The notes: a model not told the origin generated them from the letters alone. 64,000 bases of DNA from Veillonellaceae bacterium (GCA_900766245.1 CAAFUR010000029.1:62001-126000), one strand, 5' to 3'. Shown: positions 8,595 through 18,856, counted from the stretch's first letter. A program made the numbers and translations.

Positions 8595-9455
8595 TTATCG
8601 TCTCCTTTGATCTTCAAGTTCTGATTTAATCGTCAAATAGGATTGGTATCGTTGCTCACTAATCTGCCCATTAGCTAAGGCATCTTTCACAGAACAAATG
8701 GGTTCATGACTATGAGAACAAGGACTAAACTTGCATCCCCTATCATGGTCATCAAATTCGGGGAATGTATGCACTAACTCTTCTACAGTCATTCCTGTAT
8801 GCTCTAGAGCTGAAAATCCTGGTGTATCCATGATAAAGGAACTTTCATCTAAGCTGTATAAAGAGGCATGGCGCGTCGTATGGCGACCACGTTTAATCTT
8901 ATCGCTAACAGCTCCTGTTTGAAAGGCAAAGTTCGGATCTACTGCATTGAGCAAACTACTTTTACCTACCCCCGAAGGGCCGGCGAAGGCGCTGATTTTA
9001 CCATGTAATACATGGCGTAACTCATCAATCCCTTCACCAGTATACGTCGATGTACACAATACAGTGTAACCGATTTTTTCATAGATGGATTTCAGTTTTA
9101 CCGTGTCTTTTGTATGTAAATCATATTTATTAATCACTAGGATGGGAGGTATATGACTATGATGAATCATCACTAATAAACGATCCAATAATAAAGGATG
9201 AATATCTGGCTCTCGTGCGGCTACTACTACAATGACTTGGTCAATATTGGCAATAGCTGGCCTACGTAATGAGTTTCTTCTCTCTTCGATAGAATCAATC
9301 CATCCATCTTCTGTAATATTGACCGTATCTCCCACTAAGAGGGAATATCGTTCTTTCTTTAATCGCCCTCGAACCTTACATTCATGTACATCTCCACTTG
9401 GAGTTTGCACATAAAAGTAGCCATTCATATTCTTAATTACAACACCTTGTTTCAT
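8595..9455 (-). CDS. rsgA: Ribosome small-subunit GTPase RsgA
   Basis: A 286-residue circularly permuted GTPase that acts late in 30S maturation. An N-terminal OB domain (residues ~1-65) precedes the G domain. The G motifs appear in permuted order: NKYD (G4), GPSGVGKSSLLNAV (G1), then DTPGFSALE (G3). The C-terminal zinc site CKFSPCSHSHEPIC shows the C-x4-C-x-H-x5-C spacing. It sits between pknB and rpe. Grouping of rsgA with the PASTA kinase and PP2C phosphatase is a classical Firmicute arrangement, which suggests phosphorylation-linked control of ribosome assembly. Confidence 0.96.
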   Translation of the reverse strand: MKQGVVIKNMNGYFYVQTPSGDVHECKVRGRLKKERYSLLVGDTVNITEDGWIDSIEERRNSLRRPAIANIDQVIVVVAAREPDIHPLLLDRLLVMIHHSHIPPILVINKYDLHTKDTVKLKSIYEKIGYTVLCTSTYTGEGIDELRHVLHGKISAFAGPSGVGKSSLLNAVDPNFAFQTGAVSDKIKRGRHTTRHASLYSLDESSFIMDTPGFSALEHTGMTVEELVHTFPEFDDHDRGCKFSPCSHSHEPICSVKDALANGQISEQRYQSYLTIKSELEDQRRR

Positions 9456-9463
9456 AGTTTCTC

Positions 9464-11368
9464 CTATAAGGATTGCTCTTGTACTAATGCATTATTTAAG
9501 TACACCTGTACTCGTACATTTCCAGATCCAGACACACTTTTCACAATACGATCTCCAGGCGCATTAGTACCATCATAGACAACACGTCCTCCATCGTCAT
9601 CAATAACTACTAGTTTGATATGCTGAGAGGCACGTCCATTTGGCACTGTTATATCTACTACACCTTTTGTAGTACCATTTTGTTTGCTATTAGTAGTATC
9701 TTTTTTGGTATCTTTTGCTTGGCCTACTAAAGAAATACTTTCATCACGTTTTACAGAAGATCCTGGTGCTGGGCTCACTTCAGTTACAATTGCAGAATCC
9801 TCATTAGAACCTGATATTTTACTAATACTTAAACCTAAATTTCCCAATGCCTCTTTCGCTTCTTTAATCGTCATACCCACTACATTAGGGATTTCTACCA
9901 TGGTTGATTTCGTTTCATTAATCGTAATATCTACAGTAGCACCTTTTGAGGCTTTACCTCCAGCTTGTAAGCCTTGACTAATCACTACACCGTCATCTTT
10001 ACTAGTATCACTCGTATAGGATATCTTACCAATTGACAATCCCAAGGCTTTCAGTTTCTCCCTAGCTTGGTCAAAGCTCATACCTTGCAAGTCTGGTATC
10101 GTAATATCTCCCGCACCTTTGCTAACTACTAAATGTACCATACGCTGTTCTTTGACAGATTCCCCTGCTTCAGGACTCTGTGAAATGACCTGCCCTGCCG
10201 GCACATCCGAATTCGTTACTTCTGAGCTAGATACCCGTAGATGTCGTTCTTCTAACAATCTCGTAGCTACACTTAGTTGTTTACCTACCACATTCGGGAC
10301 ATCCACAGTAGAATTACTCCAGAAGTTACCAAAACTCAAGAAGGCCCATAAAAAGGCAAGTAAGAAAGCAAATACGGCACCACCAATCACATATTTTTGT
10401 GGCAAGCTACCTAATTTTGCCAATATGCCTTCTTGCTGTTCTTCCTCTTCTTCCAAGACCTCTGACTCCAATGGAGGCAGCACTTGTGTCGCAAAATCAT
10501 GTTGCATTGGACGTGCTGATGTACCACCACGATAGCCTAATGACATACGTAATGCCTGGATCATTTCAGAAATGGATCCAAACCGTTTGCCTGGCTCTTT
10601 TTCTAAAGCTATCAATACCACCTGCTCTAATTGTGGGGGAATCATAGGATTCTTGATTCGCGGCGCTACAACACGGTCTTTCACATGTTGCAAAGCTACA
10701 CTAACAGGCGTTTCCCCTCTAAATGGAACTTCTCCTGTTAGTAATTCATAGAGAACAACACCTAATGAATAAATATCGGTACTCACATTGATGCTCTTAC
10801 CGCTAGCTTGTTCTGGAGAAATATAATGGGCTGACCCCATAACAGAATTGGTATACATCATCGTCGTAGCTGAGTTAATAGCTCTGGCAATACCAAAATC
10901 TGTTACCTTCACACGTCCAGAATCAGTAATCAATATATTGTGTGGCTTTACGTCACAGTGGACGATGCCCATCATGTGGGCATGTTCAAGGCCTTCTGCA
11001 ATGGCTACTGTAATTTTTACAGCTTCTTGCACAGTCACCTGAGCGCCATGATGCTGAATGTATTCTTTCAACGTACATCCAGATACATATTCCATAATGA
11101 TGTAATGAAAGCCTTGATCAAATCCAACATCGTACATGCTCACTACATTCGGATGATTCAGCTTCCCTGCCGCTTGTGCTTCCCGTTTAAAACGAGCCAC
11201 AAAATCTTGATCACTACCAAAATTTTGATGCAGAATTTTAATAGCCACAGGTCGTCCCAATAGTGTATCTTTCCCACGATATACATCGGCCATACCACCA
11301 ACGCCTATCTTCTGTTGTACCTCATAGCGATGGTCAAAGACCAATCCCACTAATGTATGTCTATCCAT
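9464..11368 (-). CDS. pknB: PASTA-domain serine/threonine protein kinase
   Basis: A 634-residue membrane kinase. The kinase domain spans residues ~14-275, with glycine loop IGVGGMADVY, lysine K44 (VAIKIL), H137-C138-D139 (a non-RD HCD catalytic loop) and DFG at 157-159. A single membrane span lies at ~333-355. Three PASTA repeats follow (starting near VPNVVGKQL, IPDLQGMSF and IPNVVGMTI), then a C-terminal beta-rich tail of about 85 residues. It senses muropeptides or lipid II outside the membrane and controls growth and envelope synthesis. It ends 8 bp upstream of rsgA and starts 11 bp after the phosphatase stop. Confidence 0.95.
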   Translation of the reverse strand: MDRHTLVGLVFDHRYEVQQKIGVGGMADVYRGKDTLLGRPVAIKILHQNFGSDQDFVARFKREAQAAGKLNHPNVVSMYDVGFDQGFHYIIMEYVSGCTLKEYIQHHGAQVTVQEAVKITVAIAEGLEHAHMMGIVHCDVKPHNILITDSGRVKVTDFGIARAINSATTMMYTNSVMGSAHYISPEQASGKSINVSTDIYSLGVVLYELLTGEVPFRGETPVSVALQHVKDRVVAPRIKNPMIPPQLEQVVLIALEKEPGKRFGSISEMIQALRMSLGYRGGTSARPMQHDFATQVLPPLESEVLEEEEEQQEGILAKLGSLPQKYVIGGAVFAFLLAFLWAFLSFGNFWSNSTVDVPNVVGKQLSVATRLLEERHLRVSSSEVTNSDVPAGQVISQSPEAGESVKEQRMVHLVVSKGAGDITIPDLQGMSFDQAREKLKALGLSIGKISYTSDTSKDDGVVISQGLQAGGKASKGATVDITINETKSTMVEIPNVVGMTIKEAKEALGNLGLSISKISGSNEDSAIVTEVSPAPGSSVKRDESISLVGQAKDTKKDTTNSKQNGTTKGVVDITVPNGRASQHIKLVVIDDDGGRVVYDGTNAPGDRIVKSVSGSGNVRVQVYLNNALVQEQSL

Positions 11369-11379
11369 AAGTCACCTCT

Positions 11380-12078
11380 TTATATACGTCCAAGTACGAT
11401 TGTTACATTATCTCGTGCTCCCGCATCATACACAAGGTGCACTAAATCTTCCAAAGCTCTACTTTCATTGTTTTCTTCTGAAAGTACTTGTTCAATCTTA
11501 GATTCTTCAATATAACCAGACAAACCATCACTACATAATAGGATACGGTCATTCTGATGCACTTCAACTACGCCTGTATCTACTTCTACAGTTTCATACA
11601 CTCCGATGGCTCGAGTCAACATATTTCGTTTCGGATGATGAATGACTTCCTCTTCAGTAATCGTTCCCGCTTCTACTAATTGCTGTACCATAGAATGATC
11701 TTTTGTCATACGGTGCAAACCATCTTCTCCATACCTGTACAAACGACTATCACCTACATGCGCCCAATACAGGGTATCTTCTTTTACATAGGCTACAACT
11801 GCTGTTGTGCCCATACCTTCCAGCTCTTTGTAGGATTGGCTCTTTTCATAGACCATGCGATTTGCTTTTAGAATGGCATTCTTTAATACTTCAACAGACA
11901 TTTCAGTAGCCTCATTGACTACTTCTACAATGGTATCAACTACCATGGTACTAGCATATTCTCCACCGGTGTATCCACCCATACCATCTGCTACTATTAG
12001 CAGTGGCCCCTGGGCATAAAAACGATCTTCATTACGTTGGCGAACTAATCCAGTTTTACTGATTCCTAAACTAATCAT
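11380..12078 (-). CDS. stp: PP2C-type Ser/Thr phosphatase (partner of the PASTA kinase)
   Basis: A 232-residue PPM phosphatase that reverses phosphorylation by the adjacent kinase. Metal-binding motifs are RNEDRF near residue 16, VADGMGGYTGG, VGDSRLY, CSDGLSGY and the terminal RDNVTIVLG. I chose the ATG at 12076-12078, which overlaps the rlmN stop as ATGA and gives the canonical MISLGISKTGLVRQ start. The longer reading would run back into rlmN. The rlmN-stp-pknB-rsgA order supports the assignment. Confidence 0.94.
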   Translation of the reverse strand: MISLGISKTGLVRQRNEDRFYAQGPLLIVADGMGGYTGGEYASTMVVDTIVEVVNEATEMSVEVLKNAILKANRMVYEKSQSYKELEGMGTTAVVAYVKEDTLYWAHVGDSRLYRYGEDGLHRMTKDHSMVQQLVEAGTITEEEVIHHPKRNMLTRAIGVYETVEVDTGVVEVHQNDRILLCSDGLSGYIEESKIEQVLSEENNESRALEDLVHLVYDAGARDNVTIVLGRI

Positions 12079-13124
12079 AACATCCCTTCTTTCAAAGATT
12101 GTTGATGTTGTATTTTCAACTGTCCACAAGCTGCTTGAATTTCATCGCCCATTTCTTTACGAATTGTCACAGACACACCGTAGGATTCTACAATAGACTT
12201 AAACTCTTGCATAGCTTTCATAGACGGTTTATATAAATTAATATGTTCATTCCCATTGACAGGAATTAAGTTAACATTACAATGAGGAAATTGTTTGGCA
12301 ATAGCACCTAACTCATGAGCTTCTTTTTCAGAGGCATTCACATCTTTAATTAAAATATATTCAAAGGTTACACGACGTTCTGTCCGTCGATAATATTCTG
12401 CCACAGCATCTAGCACATCTTGTAACGCATAGGTAGCACCGATAGGCATAATTTTCTTTCTACTTTCATCTGTAGTAGCGTGCAGTGATAAGGCCAATGT
12501 TATGGGTAATTCCATCTCGGCAAAGCGATAAATATTCGGCACTAAGCCACAAGTAGATACGGTCATGCGACGATAACCTATATTAAAGCTTTCTTTTTCA
12601 TGAATGAATTGCAATGCTTCCATCGTATAATCGAAGTTTTGTAATGGCTCTCCAGATCCCATAACAACGATGGAGTGCACTTCTTCTTTAATGATGCTTT
12701 CAAAGAGTAATAACTGCCCTACAATTTCAGCTACTGTTAGATTACGAAATAAGCCTTCTGTAGTGGAAGCACAAAAAATACATCCCATCGCACATCCCAC
12801 TTGAGATGACAAGCACACAGAGTTCCCATAGTGTTGCTTCATCAGTACTGTTTCTACTTGATGACCATCAGAAAATCTGAGCAATAATTTTTTTGTATTA
12901 CCATCAGAACTAGTAGATTCCCGCACCACTGTAGGAAGTGTAATCGTACAGTGTGTGCCGAGCCATTCACGCATTGTCTGTGGAAGCTGTAACATATCTT
13001 CCATAGAGAATACGTGACGTTGATAGATATAATCCATAATCTGTTTCGCTCTAAACTTTGGAAACCCTCCATCTGTCACAACTTTACTTAATGCTGGCAA
13101 TGAAAGGCCAATTAATTCTATCAT
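12075..13124 (-). CDS. rlmN: 23S rRNA (A2503-C2)/tRNA (A37) methyltransferase RlmN
   Basis: A 349-residue radical-SAM enzyme that methylates C2 of A2503 in 23S rRNA. The CxxxCxxC cluster is seen as GCAMGCIFCAST. Other conserved segments are the N-terminal GGFPKFRAKQI and VMGSGEPLQNFD. The conserved C-terminal cysteine occurs in IRKEMGDEIQAACGQL. The ATG overlaps the rsmB stop (ATGA), indicating coupled translation. Confidence 0.96.
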   Translation of the reverse strand: MIELIGLSLPALSKVVTDGGFPKFRAKQIMDYIYQRHVFSMEDMLQLPQTMREWLGTHCTITLPTVVRESTSSDGNTKKLLLRFSDGHQVETVLMKQHYGNSVCLSSQVGCAMGCIFCASTTEGLFRNLTVAEIVGQLLLFESIIKEEVHSIVVMGSGEPLQNFDYTMEALQFIHEKESFNIGYRRMTVSTCGLVPNIYRFAEMELPITLALSLHATTDESRKKIMPIGATYALQDVLDAVAEYYRRTERRVTFEYILIKDVNASEKEAHELGAIAKQFPHCNVNLIPVNGNEHINLYKPSMKAMQEFKSIVESYGVSVTIRKEMGDEIQAACGQLKIQHQQSLKEGML

Positions 13125-14479
13125 TCGCTCTCCTTACGTAAACGGGCTATAAAAAATCCATCCATATCATATACATGTGGCAATAAAGTAACCATAGGGC
13201 CTTCTGCTACAAACGGCAACAAGGGAGCCACATCTTCTAAGACGAAATTAGGGTTTTCTTGTAAAAATCTTTCCACAACCCCTTCATTTTCCAACGTATT
13301 TATAGTACACGTAGAATATACCAAATGTCCCCCTACTTTGACATAGGAACTAGCATTTTGCAATATTTGTTGCTGTAATTTTGGCAATTCTTGTAATTGG
13401 GATTCCTCTTTTCGCCAACGCATATCTAATTTCTTCTGTAAGATTCCTAGACCTGAACATGGCGCATCTACAAGTACGACATCAAAAGAATCTTTCCATT
13501 GTTCTTCATTTACTGTAGCATCGCCTTGTTGAGCCTGTACATTGGACATACCCATGCGTTTTGCGTTTGCCTGCAACAGTTCTACCTTATGTTCATGAAT
13601 ATCCGTAGCTACGATAGTTCCTGTATTACCCATAAGGGTTGCCATATGCAATGTTTTACCACCCGGTGCTGCACAGATATCTAAAACCCGCATATGTTGT
13701 TGAGGTTGTACTGCATAAGCTACAGCCATAGAGGCTTCGTCCATGAATGTCATCAATCCTTCTTGTACCCATTTTGCTTCCTGCAATTGACCTTTGTGAG
13801 ATTTGATGATAATCGCATCTGGAATCATATGACTAGGCTCTACCATCCAGTTTGCCTCTGAAAGCTCTTCTAATAAATCATGCCGGCTAATTCGTAAGGT
13901 ATTCACTCGCGCTGTCAATAACGGAGTTTCATTGAACCATTCACAAAGATCTATTGTTTCTTCTAGACCTCGTTGCTCTATCCACAAATGGACTAACCAC
14001 AAAGGTTGATTATAAATATAGGAAATTCGTTCCACTTCTGAAGTGGCTAAGGCATCGACTCCGACATCTTCACGTTCTCTATCTACATTGCGAAGTACAG
14101 CGTTAACAAAACGATCGGTACCAGGAGCCACTTTTTTGGCAAGCTTTACACTTTCATTCACCGCAGCACTAGATGGTACCTTATCCATATAAAGTAATTG
14201 GTACACCCCAAGTCTAAGAATCTCTAGTACAAAAGGAGATAATTTTTTCACTGGTTTCTTGGTAAAGTGAACGATAACCGCATCCAAGTAGTTTTGACGT
14301 CGTACCACACCGTACACTAATTCTGTGAAGAATCTACGATCTAAATCCTCCATCTTCTCTTGCATCATATACTGAGGCAATACAATATTGGCATACTTCT
14401 TATCTCGATGTATATCTACTAAGGCTTTCATAGCTAGGCGCCGAATATTTTTATGTTCTTTTTTTTGTTTCGTTTCCAT
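13121..14479 (-). CDS. rsmB: 16S rRNA (C967-C5)-methyltransferase RsmB
   Basis: A 452-residue protein with an N-terminal NusB-like RNA-binding domain (residues ~1-145) and a C-terminal Rossmann methyltransferase. The SAM site is LDICAAPGGKTLH, and the two catalytic cysteines lie in VDAPCSGLG and VYSTCTI, typical for m5C enzymes. The start overlaps the end of the DUF116 gene by 29 bp, and a weak AAAGG site precedes the ATG. It lies with fmt and def as in many Firmicutes. Confidence 0.95.
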   Translation of the reverse strand: METKQKKEHKNIRRLAMKALVDIHRDKKYANIVLPQYMMQEKMEDLDRRFFTELVYGVVRRQNYLDAVIVHFTKKPVKKLSPFVLEILRLGVYQLLYMDKVPSSAAVNESVKLAKKVAPGTDRFVNAVLRNVDREREDVGVDALATSEVERISYIYNQPLWLVHLWIEQRGLEETIDLCEWFNETPLLTARVNTLRISRHDLLEELSEANWMVEPSHMIPDAIIIKSHKGQLQEAKWVQEGLMTFMDEASMAVAYAVQPQQHMRVLDICAAPGGKTLHMATLMGNTGTIVATDIHEHKVELLQANAKRMGMSNVQAQQGDATVNEEQWKDSFDVVLVDAPCSGLGILQKKLDMRWRKEESQLQELPKLQQQILQNASSYVKVGGHLVYSTCTINTLENEGVVERFLQENPNFVLEDVAPLLPFVAEGPMVTLLPHVYDMDGFFIARLRKESE

Positions 14480-15221
14480 ACAGTAACCTTTCTATGACAA
14501 GTCTAATGTCTTCTGTATTGACTCGTGTATTACAACAAGGGCCACAAGGTCGTTCATTTAAGACACCAATCACTGGAATAGGAAATACATCCGCCATACC
14601 ACTGACTAAGTCTCTTTCACAGGCGATAGCCACAATCGCTTGAGGACGAATTTCCTTAATTTTTAAACGTGCTAATGTACCACCTGTAACGACCACAAAA
14701 TGACATCCATAAGTATCTGCAATATCTAGCAAGGTTCCTACTTGGCACCCGCCACAACGCTTACAATTATGCACATCTGTAGTCACTTTATGTACACAGC
14801 TAGATAATTGTATGCAATGTGGTGTGAGTAGTAATAATCGTTTGGGTTCCACGCGATATACTTGGGTGCTCACAAGATGATTGATTAATGCAATTAAGGA
14901 TTGACTCACCTCATCCTTGGTATATCTAAAGCATTTACCTAGGACCGTTACCAAAGGAAATAGAAGATATAATCCACGATTAGATAATCGCAATAAAATC
15001 GGATGTTGTATAGGATACATTGTAACTAATGCCATGTATATCCACATAGACCACCCAATCAATATGGGTAGTAGTAGCGCACTCTCTCCGATAGGTCCTG
15101 CAACAGTTCCCCATTGCGATAAACTTGGATGCATCATCCAAACCACCCAACTCCATACCATGGAAATCAATAGCAACGCCACAGCCGTCACTGTTAAATA
15201 TAGACGATAGGATTTATTCAT
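14451..15221 (-). CDS. DUF116-family membrane protein with cysteine-rich domain
   Basis: A protein of about 256 residues. Two hydrophobic segments lie near the N-terminus (residues ~8-30 and ~42-67). The cytosolic part has a cysteine cluster, CVHKVTTDVHNCKRCGGC, and a late CGPCCNTR motif, which could bind metal or an Fe-S cluster. This matches DUF116, a family of unknown function often found between fmt and rsmB. The ATG at 15219-15221 is taken; a TTG and a GTG lie just upstream. It overlaps the fmt end. The neighbours suggest a link to translation initiation or rRNA modification, but no function can be assigned. Confidence 0.78.
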   Translation of the reverse strand: MNKSYRLYLTVTAVALLLISMVWSWVVWMMHPSLSQWGTVAGPIGESALLLPILIGWSMWIYMALVTMYPIQHPILLRLSNRGLYLLFPLVTVLGKCFRYTKDEVSQSLIALINHLVSTQVYRVEPKRLLLLTPHCIQLSSCVHKVTTDVHNCKRCGGCQVGTLLDIADTYGCHFVVVTGGTLARLKIKEIRPQAIVAIACERDLVSGMADVFPIPVIGVLNERPCGPCCNTRVNTEDIRLVIERLLYGNETKKRT

Positions 15222-16191
15222 CACCAAAGCAAGCTCCCACTGCTAACTGATGACCACGAGCAAAATCACCTGCATTCATTCGCTTCTTATTTTCAGGCTG
15301 CACTTCAGTAACACGTAAGACCCCATGACCAGTGAAAATACTGAAAGACTCTTTATCTACATGCACTATTGTTCCCTCTTTAGGATAGCCACAAGCCCCT
15401 TGTAAACGTTCAGGCGCATACTTAGAGGTAGGGTCTACTTTTGCATGCCAGAACTTAATCCGTTTACCCTCTAAGAATGTATAACATCCAGGACTTGGAT
15501 TGAAAGCTCTTATTTTCGCAGCTAATGTATGTGCTGATTCTGTAAAGTTAAGATGTCCCATTTCTTTCGTAATTTTGCCTGTTTCAATAGCGTCTTCATG
15601 ATTTTGAGGGACTCTTGTTAATGTACCTGCTTGTAAAGCATCTACAGTTGGTACAATCATCTGCGCCCCTAATTTTGCCAATGCTGTAAAGATTGTACCA
15701 GATGTATCCTCTTCTGTAACAGGAATACGTTCCATTAACAGAGTATCACCTGTATCTAATCCTTCGTCCATATGCATTATCGTCATACCAGTTTCTGACT
15801 CTTCATGAAGAATCGCATATTGAATAGGTGCTGCACCCCTAAATTTCGGCAATAAAGAGGCATGTAGATTAATACACCCCAATGGAGGCTGATGAATAAG
15901 CCAAGGAGGTAAAATCTTACCATACGCAATAACTACGACAATATCAGGAGCTAAAGTTTGCAACAATTTTTCTGCTTCTTCATTGCGCAAAGATTTCGGT
16001 TGATACACAGGAATATCATACTGTAACGCCAATTCCTTCGTCGGTGGCATTTGCAATTTATTGCCTCGTCCTTTCGGTTTATCTGGTTGACAAAATACAC
16101 CTACCACAGTGTGGGAACTGTCAATTAAAGCCTGTAAGGTAGGAACCGCTATATCTGGAGTTCCCATGAAAACTATACGTAATGGATTCAT
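15214..16191 (-). CDS. fmt: Methionyl-tRNA formyltransferase
   Basis: A 325-residue enzyme that formylates initiator Met-tRNA using 10-formyl-tetrahydrofolate. The catalytic core shows the family signature HASLLPKFRGAAPIQ, preceded by the folate-site residues around VIAYGKILP. The C-terminal ~110 residues form the tRNA-binding OB fold. The ATG overlaps the def stop by one base (TAATG), so fmt and def are translationally coupled. This fits their consecutive roles in formylation and deformylation. Confidence 0.97.
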   Translation of the reverse strand: MNPLRIVFMGTPDIAVPTLQALIDSSHTVVGVFCQPDKPKGRGNKLQMPPTKELALQYDIPVYQPKSLRNEEAEKLLQTLAPDIVVVIAYGKILPPWLIHQPPLGCINLHASLLPKFRGAAPIQYAILHEESETGMTIMHMDEGLDTGDTLLMERIPVTEEDTSGTIFTALAKLGAQMIVPTVDALQAGTLTRVPQNHEDAIETGKITKEMGHLNFTESAHTLAAKIRAFNPSPGCYTFLEGKRIKFWHAKVDPTSKYAPERLQGACGYPKEGTIVHVDKESFSIFTGHGVLRVTEVQPENKKRMNAGDFARGHQLAVGACFGDE

Positions 16192-16667
16192 TATTGTTGT
16201 TCCTTTTTATGGATAAAAATCTCATTAGGGTTCACTAACTTTTCCACAAATAAAATACCATTTAAATGGTCGATTTCATGTTGAAAAATACGTGCTAAAA
16301 AGCCTTCTGCTTTGATCTTAATCTTTTTATTATTTCGATTGATACCATGTACTTCAATTTTGTCATATCGTTCTACATCGCCGAATAGTTCTGGTACGCT
16401 CAAACAACCTTCTAAGCCTACTTGAGAACCTTCTTTTTTTACGATTTCTGGGTTGATGACTTCAATTAAACCATTTCCATCATCTAACACAATGATTCGT
16501 TTGGATACATTAACTTGTGGTGCCGCCAAGCCTACACCATCTGTTTTATACATCGTTTCTGCCATATCATCTAATAATTGGCGAATCTTTTTATTTACGA
16601 ACTCTACTGGTTCTGCTATTTGTTTTAACACAGGATGACCTGTTTTCATAACTTCTAAAACTGCCAT
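16191..16667 (-). CDS. def: Peptide deformylase
   Basis: A 158-residue metallo-hydrolase that removes the N-formyl group from new proteins. All three signature motifs are present: GVGLAAPQV, EGCLSVP with the metal-binding cysteine, and FQHEIDHLNG with the two metal-binding histidines. The ATG has a GGGAGGG site. It lies 8 bp downstream of priA and is coupled to fmt. Confidence 0.97.
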   Translation of the reverse strand: MAVLEVMKTGHPVLKQIAEPVEFVNKKIRQLLDDMAETMYKTDGVGLAAPQVNVSKRIIVLDDGNGLIEVINPEIVKKEGSQVGLEGCLSVPELFGDVERYDKIEVHGINRNNKKIKIKAEGFLARIFQHEIDHLNGILFVEKLVNPNEIFIHKKEQQ

Positions 16668-16675
16668 ATTCCCTC

Positions 16676-18856
16676 CTATACTGGATCCACATCTATATAG
16701 ATATGGGGCAATGTAAATATATCTGAATGATACATGTATGATTTTATTTTCGATAAATCAACGCCACGAATCATAATACAAAGTCGATACATATCTCGTA
16801 TCTTTACGGCACCATTTTCATAGGGCCCTAGTATATCAATGCGCTGGCCTTCACAAGCCTGACGCAAAGTGTTTGCTAATTCTGTCGCTCTCGTTCGTAC
16901 TACTGAAAGCTTTTCATCTAATAAGGTAATTTGTATCATTTCACCAATTGGCGGATACAACAAAGCTTTTCGAGCCTCTATTTCTTCCTCATAAAAGCTA
17001 ACATAATCATGGTGTGTGCTGTGCTGAATGGCATAATGTTCAGGACTATAGGTTTGTACTACGACTGTTCCCGGTTTATCACCACGACCAGCACGACCAG
17101 CCGCTTGTGTTAGCAAATTAAACGTTCTTTCAGAAGCCGTATACACAGGAATGTGCAAGACAGAATCAGCTGTAATAATTCCTACTGCGGTAACATTTGA
17201 AAAATCATGTCCTTTTGCCACCATTTGCGTACCCAATAAAATATCATATTGGCCAGTACCAAAGGCTTCCAAAATACGCTGTGATTCTCCTTTTTTAGAT
17301 GTCGTATCTTGATCTAGACGAGCAATTCTGGCTTGAGGAAATCGTTTTGCCAATTCTTCTTCTACCTTTTGTGTACCTGTACCAAAGAATTTAATCTTAC
17401 GGCTACCACAATGAGGACAGATTTGCGGTACCATTTCATGATGGTCACAATAATGGCAACGCAAATCCTGTCCCGATTGATGATACACCATTGATATATC
17501 ACAGTGAGGGCATTGGATAGGTTTACCACAATCTCGACACATCACAAATGTACTATGACCTCTTCGATTCAGCAAGAGAATCATTTGTTCCCGTTTCTGT
17601 AGCGTTTCTTGGATTAACGTATCTAATGCCATAGAAAATACAGAGTAATTCCCATAGAACATTTCTTCTTTCATATCCACAACAGTGACCTTAGGCATCG
17701 GTTGATGAAAAATACGATGTTCTAAAGATAATAACTGATAGATCCCTTGGTTTGCTAAATAATAAGCCTGTACAGATGGTGTGGCAGACCCCAAAATAAG
17801 CGGACATTGATGGCTTTCACTGCGCCATCTTGCCACCATACGTGCATCGTAACGAGTCATATCTTGTTGCTTATAAGATGGATCATGTTCCTCATCGACT
17901 ACAATGAGACCGATATCTTCTGTTGGTGCAAACACGGCAGAACGGGCACCTATGATAATATGGCTATCTTTTCGGCGTAAACGCTCCCAATTATTGTAAC
18001 GTTCCGATTTTGTTAACTGGCTATGGAAAACCACTACTTCTTGACCAAACTTTTCTACAAATCGTTTTACAATTTGCGTTGTTAAAGCAATTTCTGGAAC
18101 TAGAATAATTGCAATTTTATCTTGGCGAATCGTTTCTTGTGCAGCTTTTAGATACACTTGCGTTTTTCCGCTGCCTGTTACACCATGGAGTAAAAAGGTT
18201 TTACTTGTCTGCTTAGCAATACATTCCTGAATAGGTTCATATACAGATTGTTGAGCCTCTGTCAAAGGAATGTCTATACTATCCACAACTTCTTCATACC
18301 GTGTTTTCGTCATTTCATAACGCCATTCTACATCGATATGAGAACATTCTTTTACTTGTTTAATGACAGGCAAACTAAATCCTGCCAATCGCAAGGTACT
18401 CACTGAAGTTGCTCCATGCTCTACTAAGTATTCTGCTAATAAGCGTTGCTTTTGTTTCCTCACCGCAAACAGTTCTATACGGAAGGAATCCTTAGGCATA
18501 AGCCATTCAATTTTAGGCCGGTCATAAGATTTTAATTTACTTTTATCGACAGTAAATAAACTTAATGCCTCTGCAAAAGTACACAAGTAATACTCGCTTA
18601 ACTTACGAGCAGTACTTAACATTTCCGATGAAAACCAAGGTGTGGGATCTAAAACTGCTAATATGGGTTTAATCACAAATGGTGGATTTTCTATGTCACA
18701 ATAACCTACAAGGATCCCCTCTTCTTTGGAGGCTCCTAAGGGAACTGCTACGCGAGTTCCAATAGGTACATCCCCGAATGAGTCAGGTATTTCATAGGTT
18801 AAAGGTTTATTCAATTGTTTCGCAGGACGATTGATAATAATTTCACCTAAACGCAT
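16676..18856 (-). CDS. priA: Primosomal replication restart helicase PriA
   Basis: A protein of about 726 residues that restarts stalled replication forks. It has an N-terminal fork-binding domain, a DEAH-type helicase core (Walker A GVTGSGKTQVY, Walker B DEEHD) and a four-pair zinc-binding insert (CRDCGKPIQCPHC, then CHYCDHHEMVPQICPHC), plus a C-terminal domain. I place the start at the second of two adjacent ATGs (18854-18856), because AGGAGG lies only two bases from the first. A more distant start at 18877 would almost coincide with the predicted transcription start. It opens the long operon ending with nnr. Confidence 0.95.
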   Translation of the reverse strand: MRLGEIIINRPAKQLNKPLTYEIPDSFGDVPIGTRVAVPLGASKEEGILVGYCDIENPPFVIKPILAVLDPTPWFSSEMLSTARKLSEYYLCTFAEALSLFTVDKSKLKSYDRPKIEWLMPKDSFRIELFAVRKQKQRLLAEYLVEHGATSVSTLRLAGFSLPVIKQVKECSHIDVEWRYEMTKTRYEEVVDSIDIPLTEAQQSVYEPIQECIAKQTSKTFLLHGVTGSGKTQVYLKAAQETIRQDKIAIILVPEIALTTQIVKRFVEKFGQEVVVFHSQLTKSERYNNWERLRRKDSHIIIGARSAVFAPTEDIGLIVVDEEHDPSYKQQDMTRYDARMVARWRSESHQCPLILGSATPSVQAYYLANQGIYQLLSLEHRIFHQPMPKVTVVDMKEEMFYGNYSVFSMALDTLIQETLQKREQMILLLNRRGHSTFVMCRDCGKPIQCPHCDISMVYHQSGQDLRCHYCDHHEMVPQICPHCGSRKIKFFGTGTQKVEEELAKRFPQARIARLDQDTTSKKGESQRILEAFGTGQYDILLGTQMVAKGHDFSNVTAVGIITADSVLHIPVYTASERTFNLLTQAAGRAGRGDKPGTVVVQTYSPEHYAIQHSTHHDYVSFYEEEIEARKALLYPPIGEMIQITLLDEKLSVVRTRATELANTLRQACEGQRIDILGPYENGAVKIRDMYRLCIMIRGVDLSKIKSYMYHSDIFTLPHIYIDVDPV

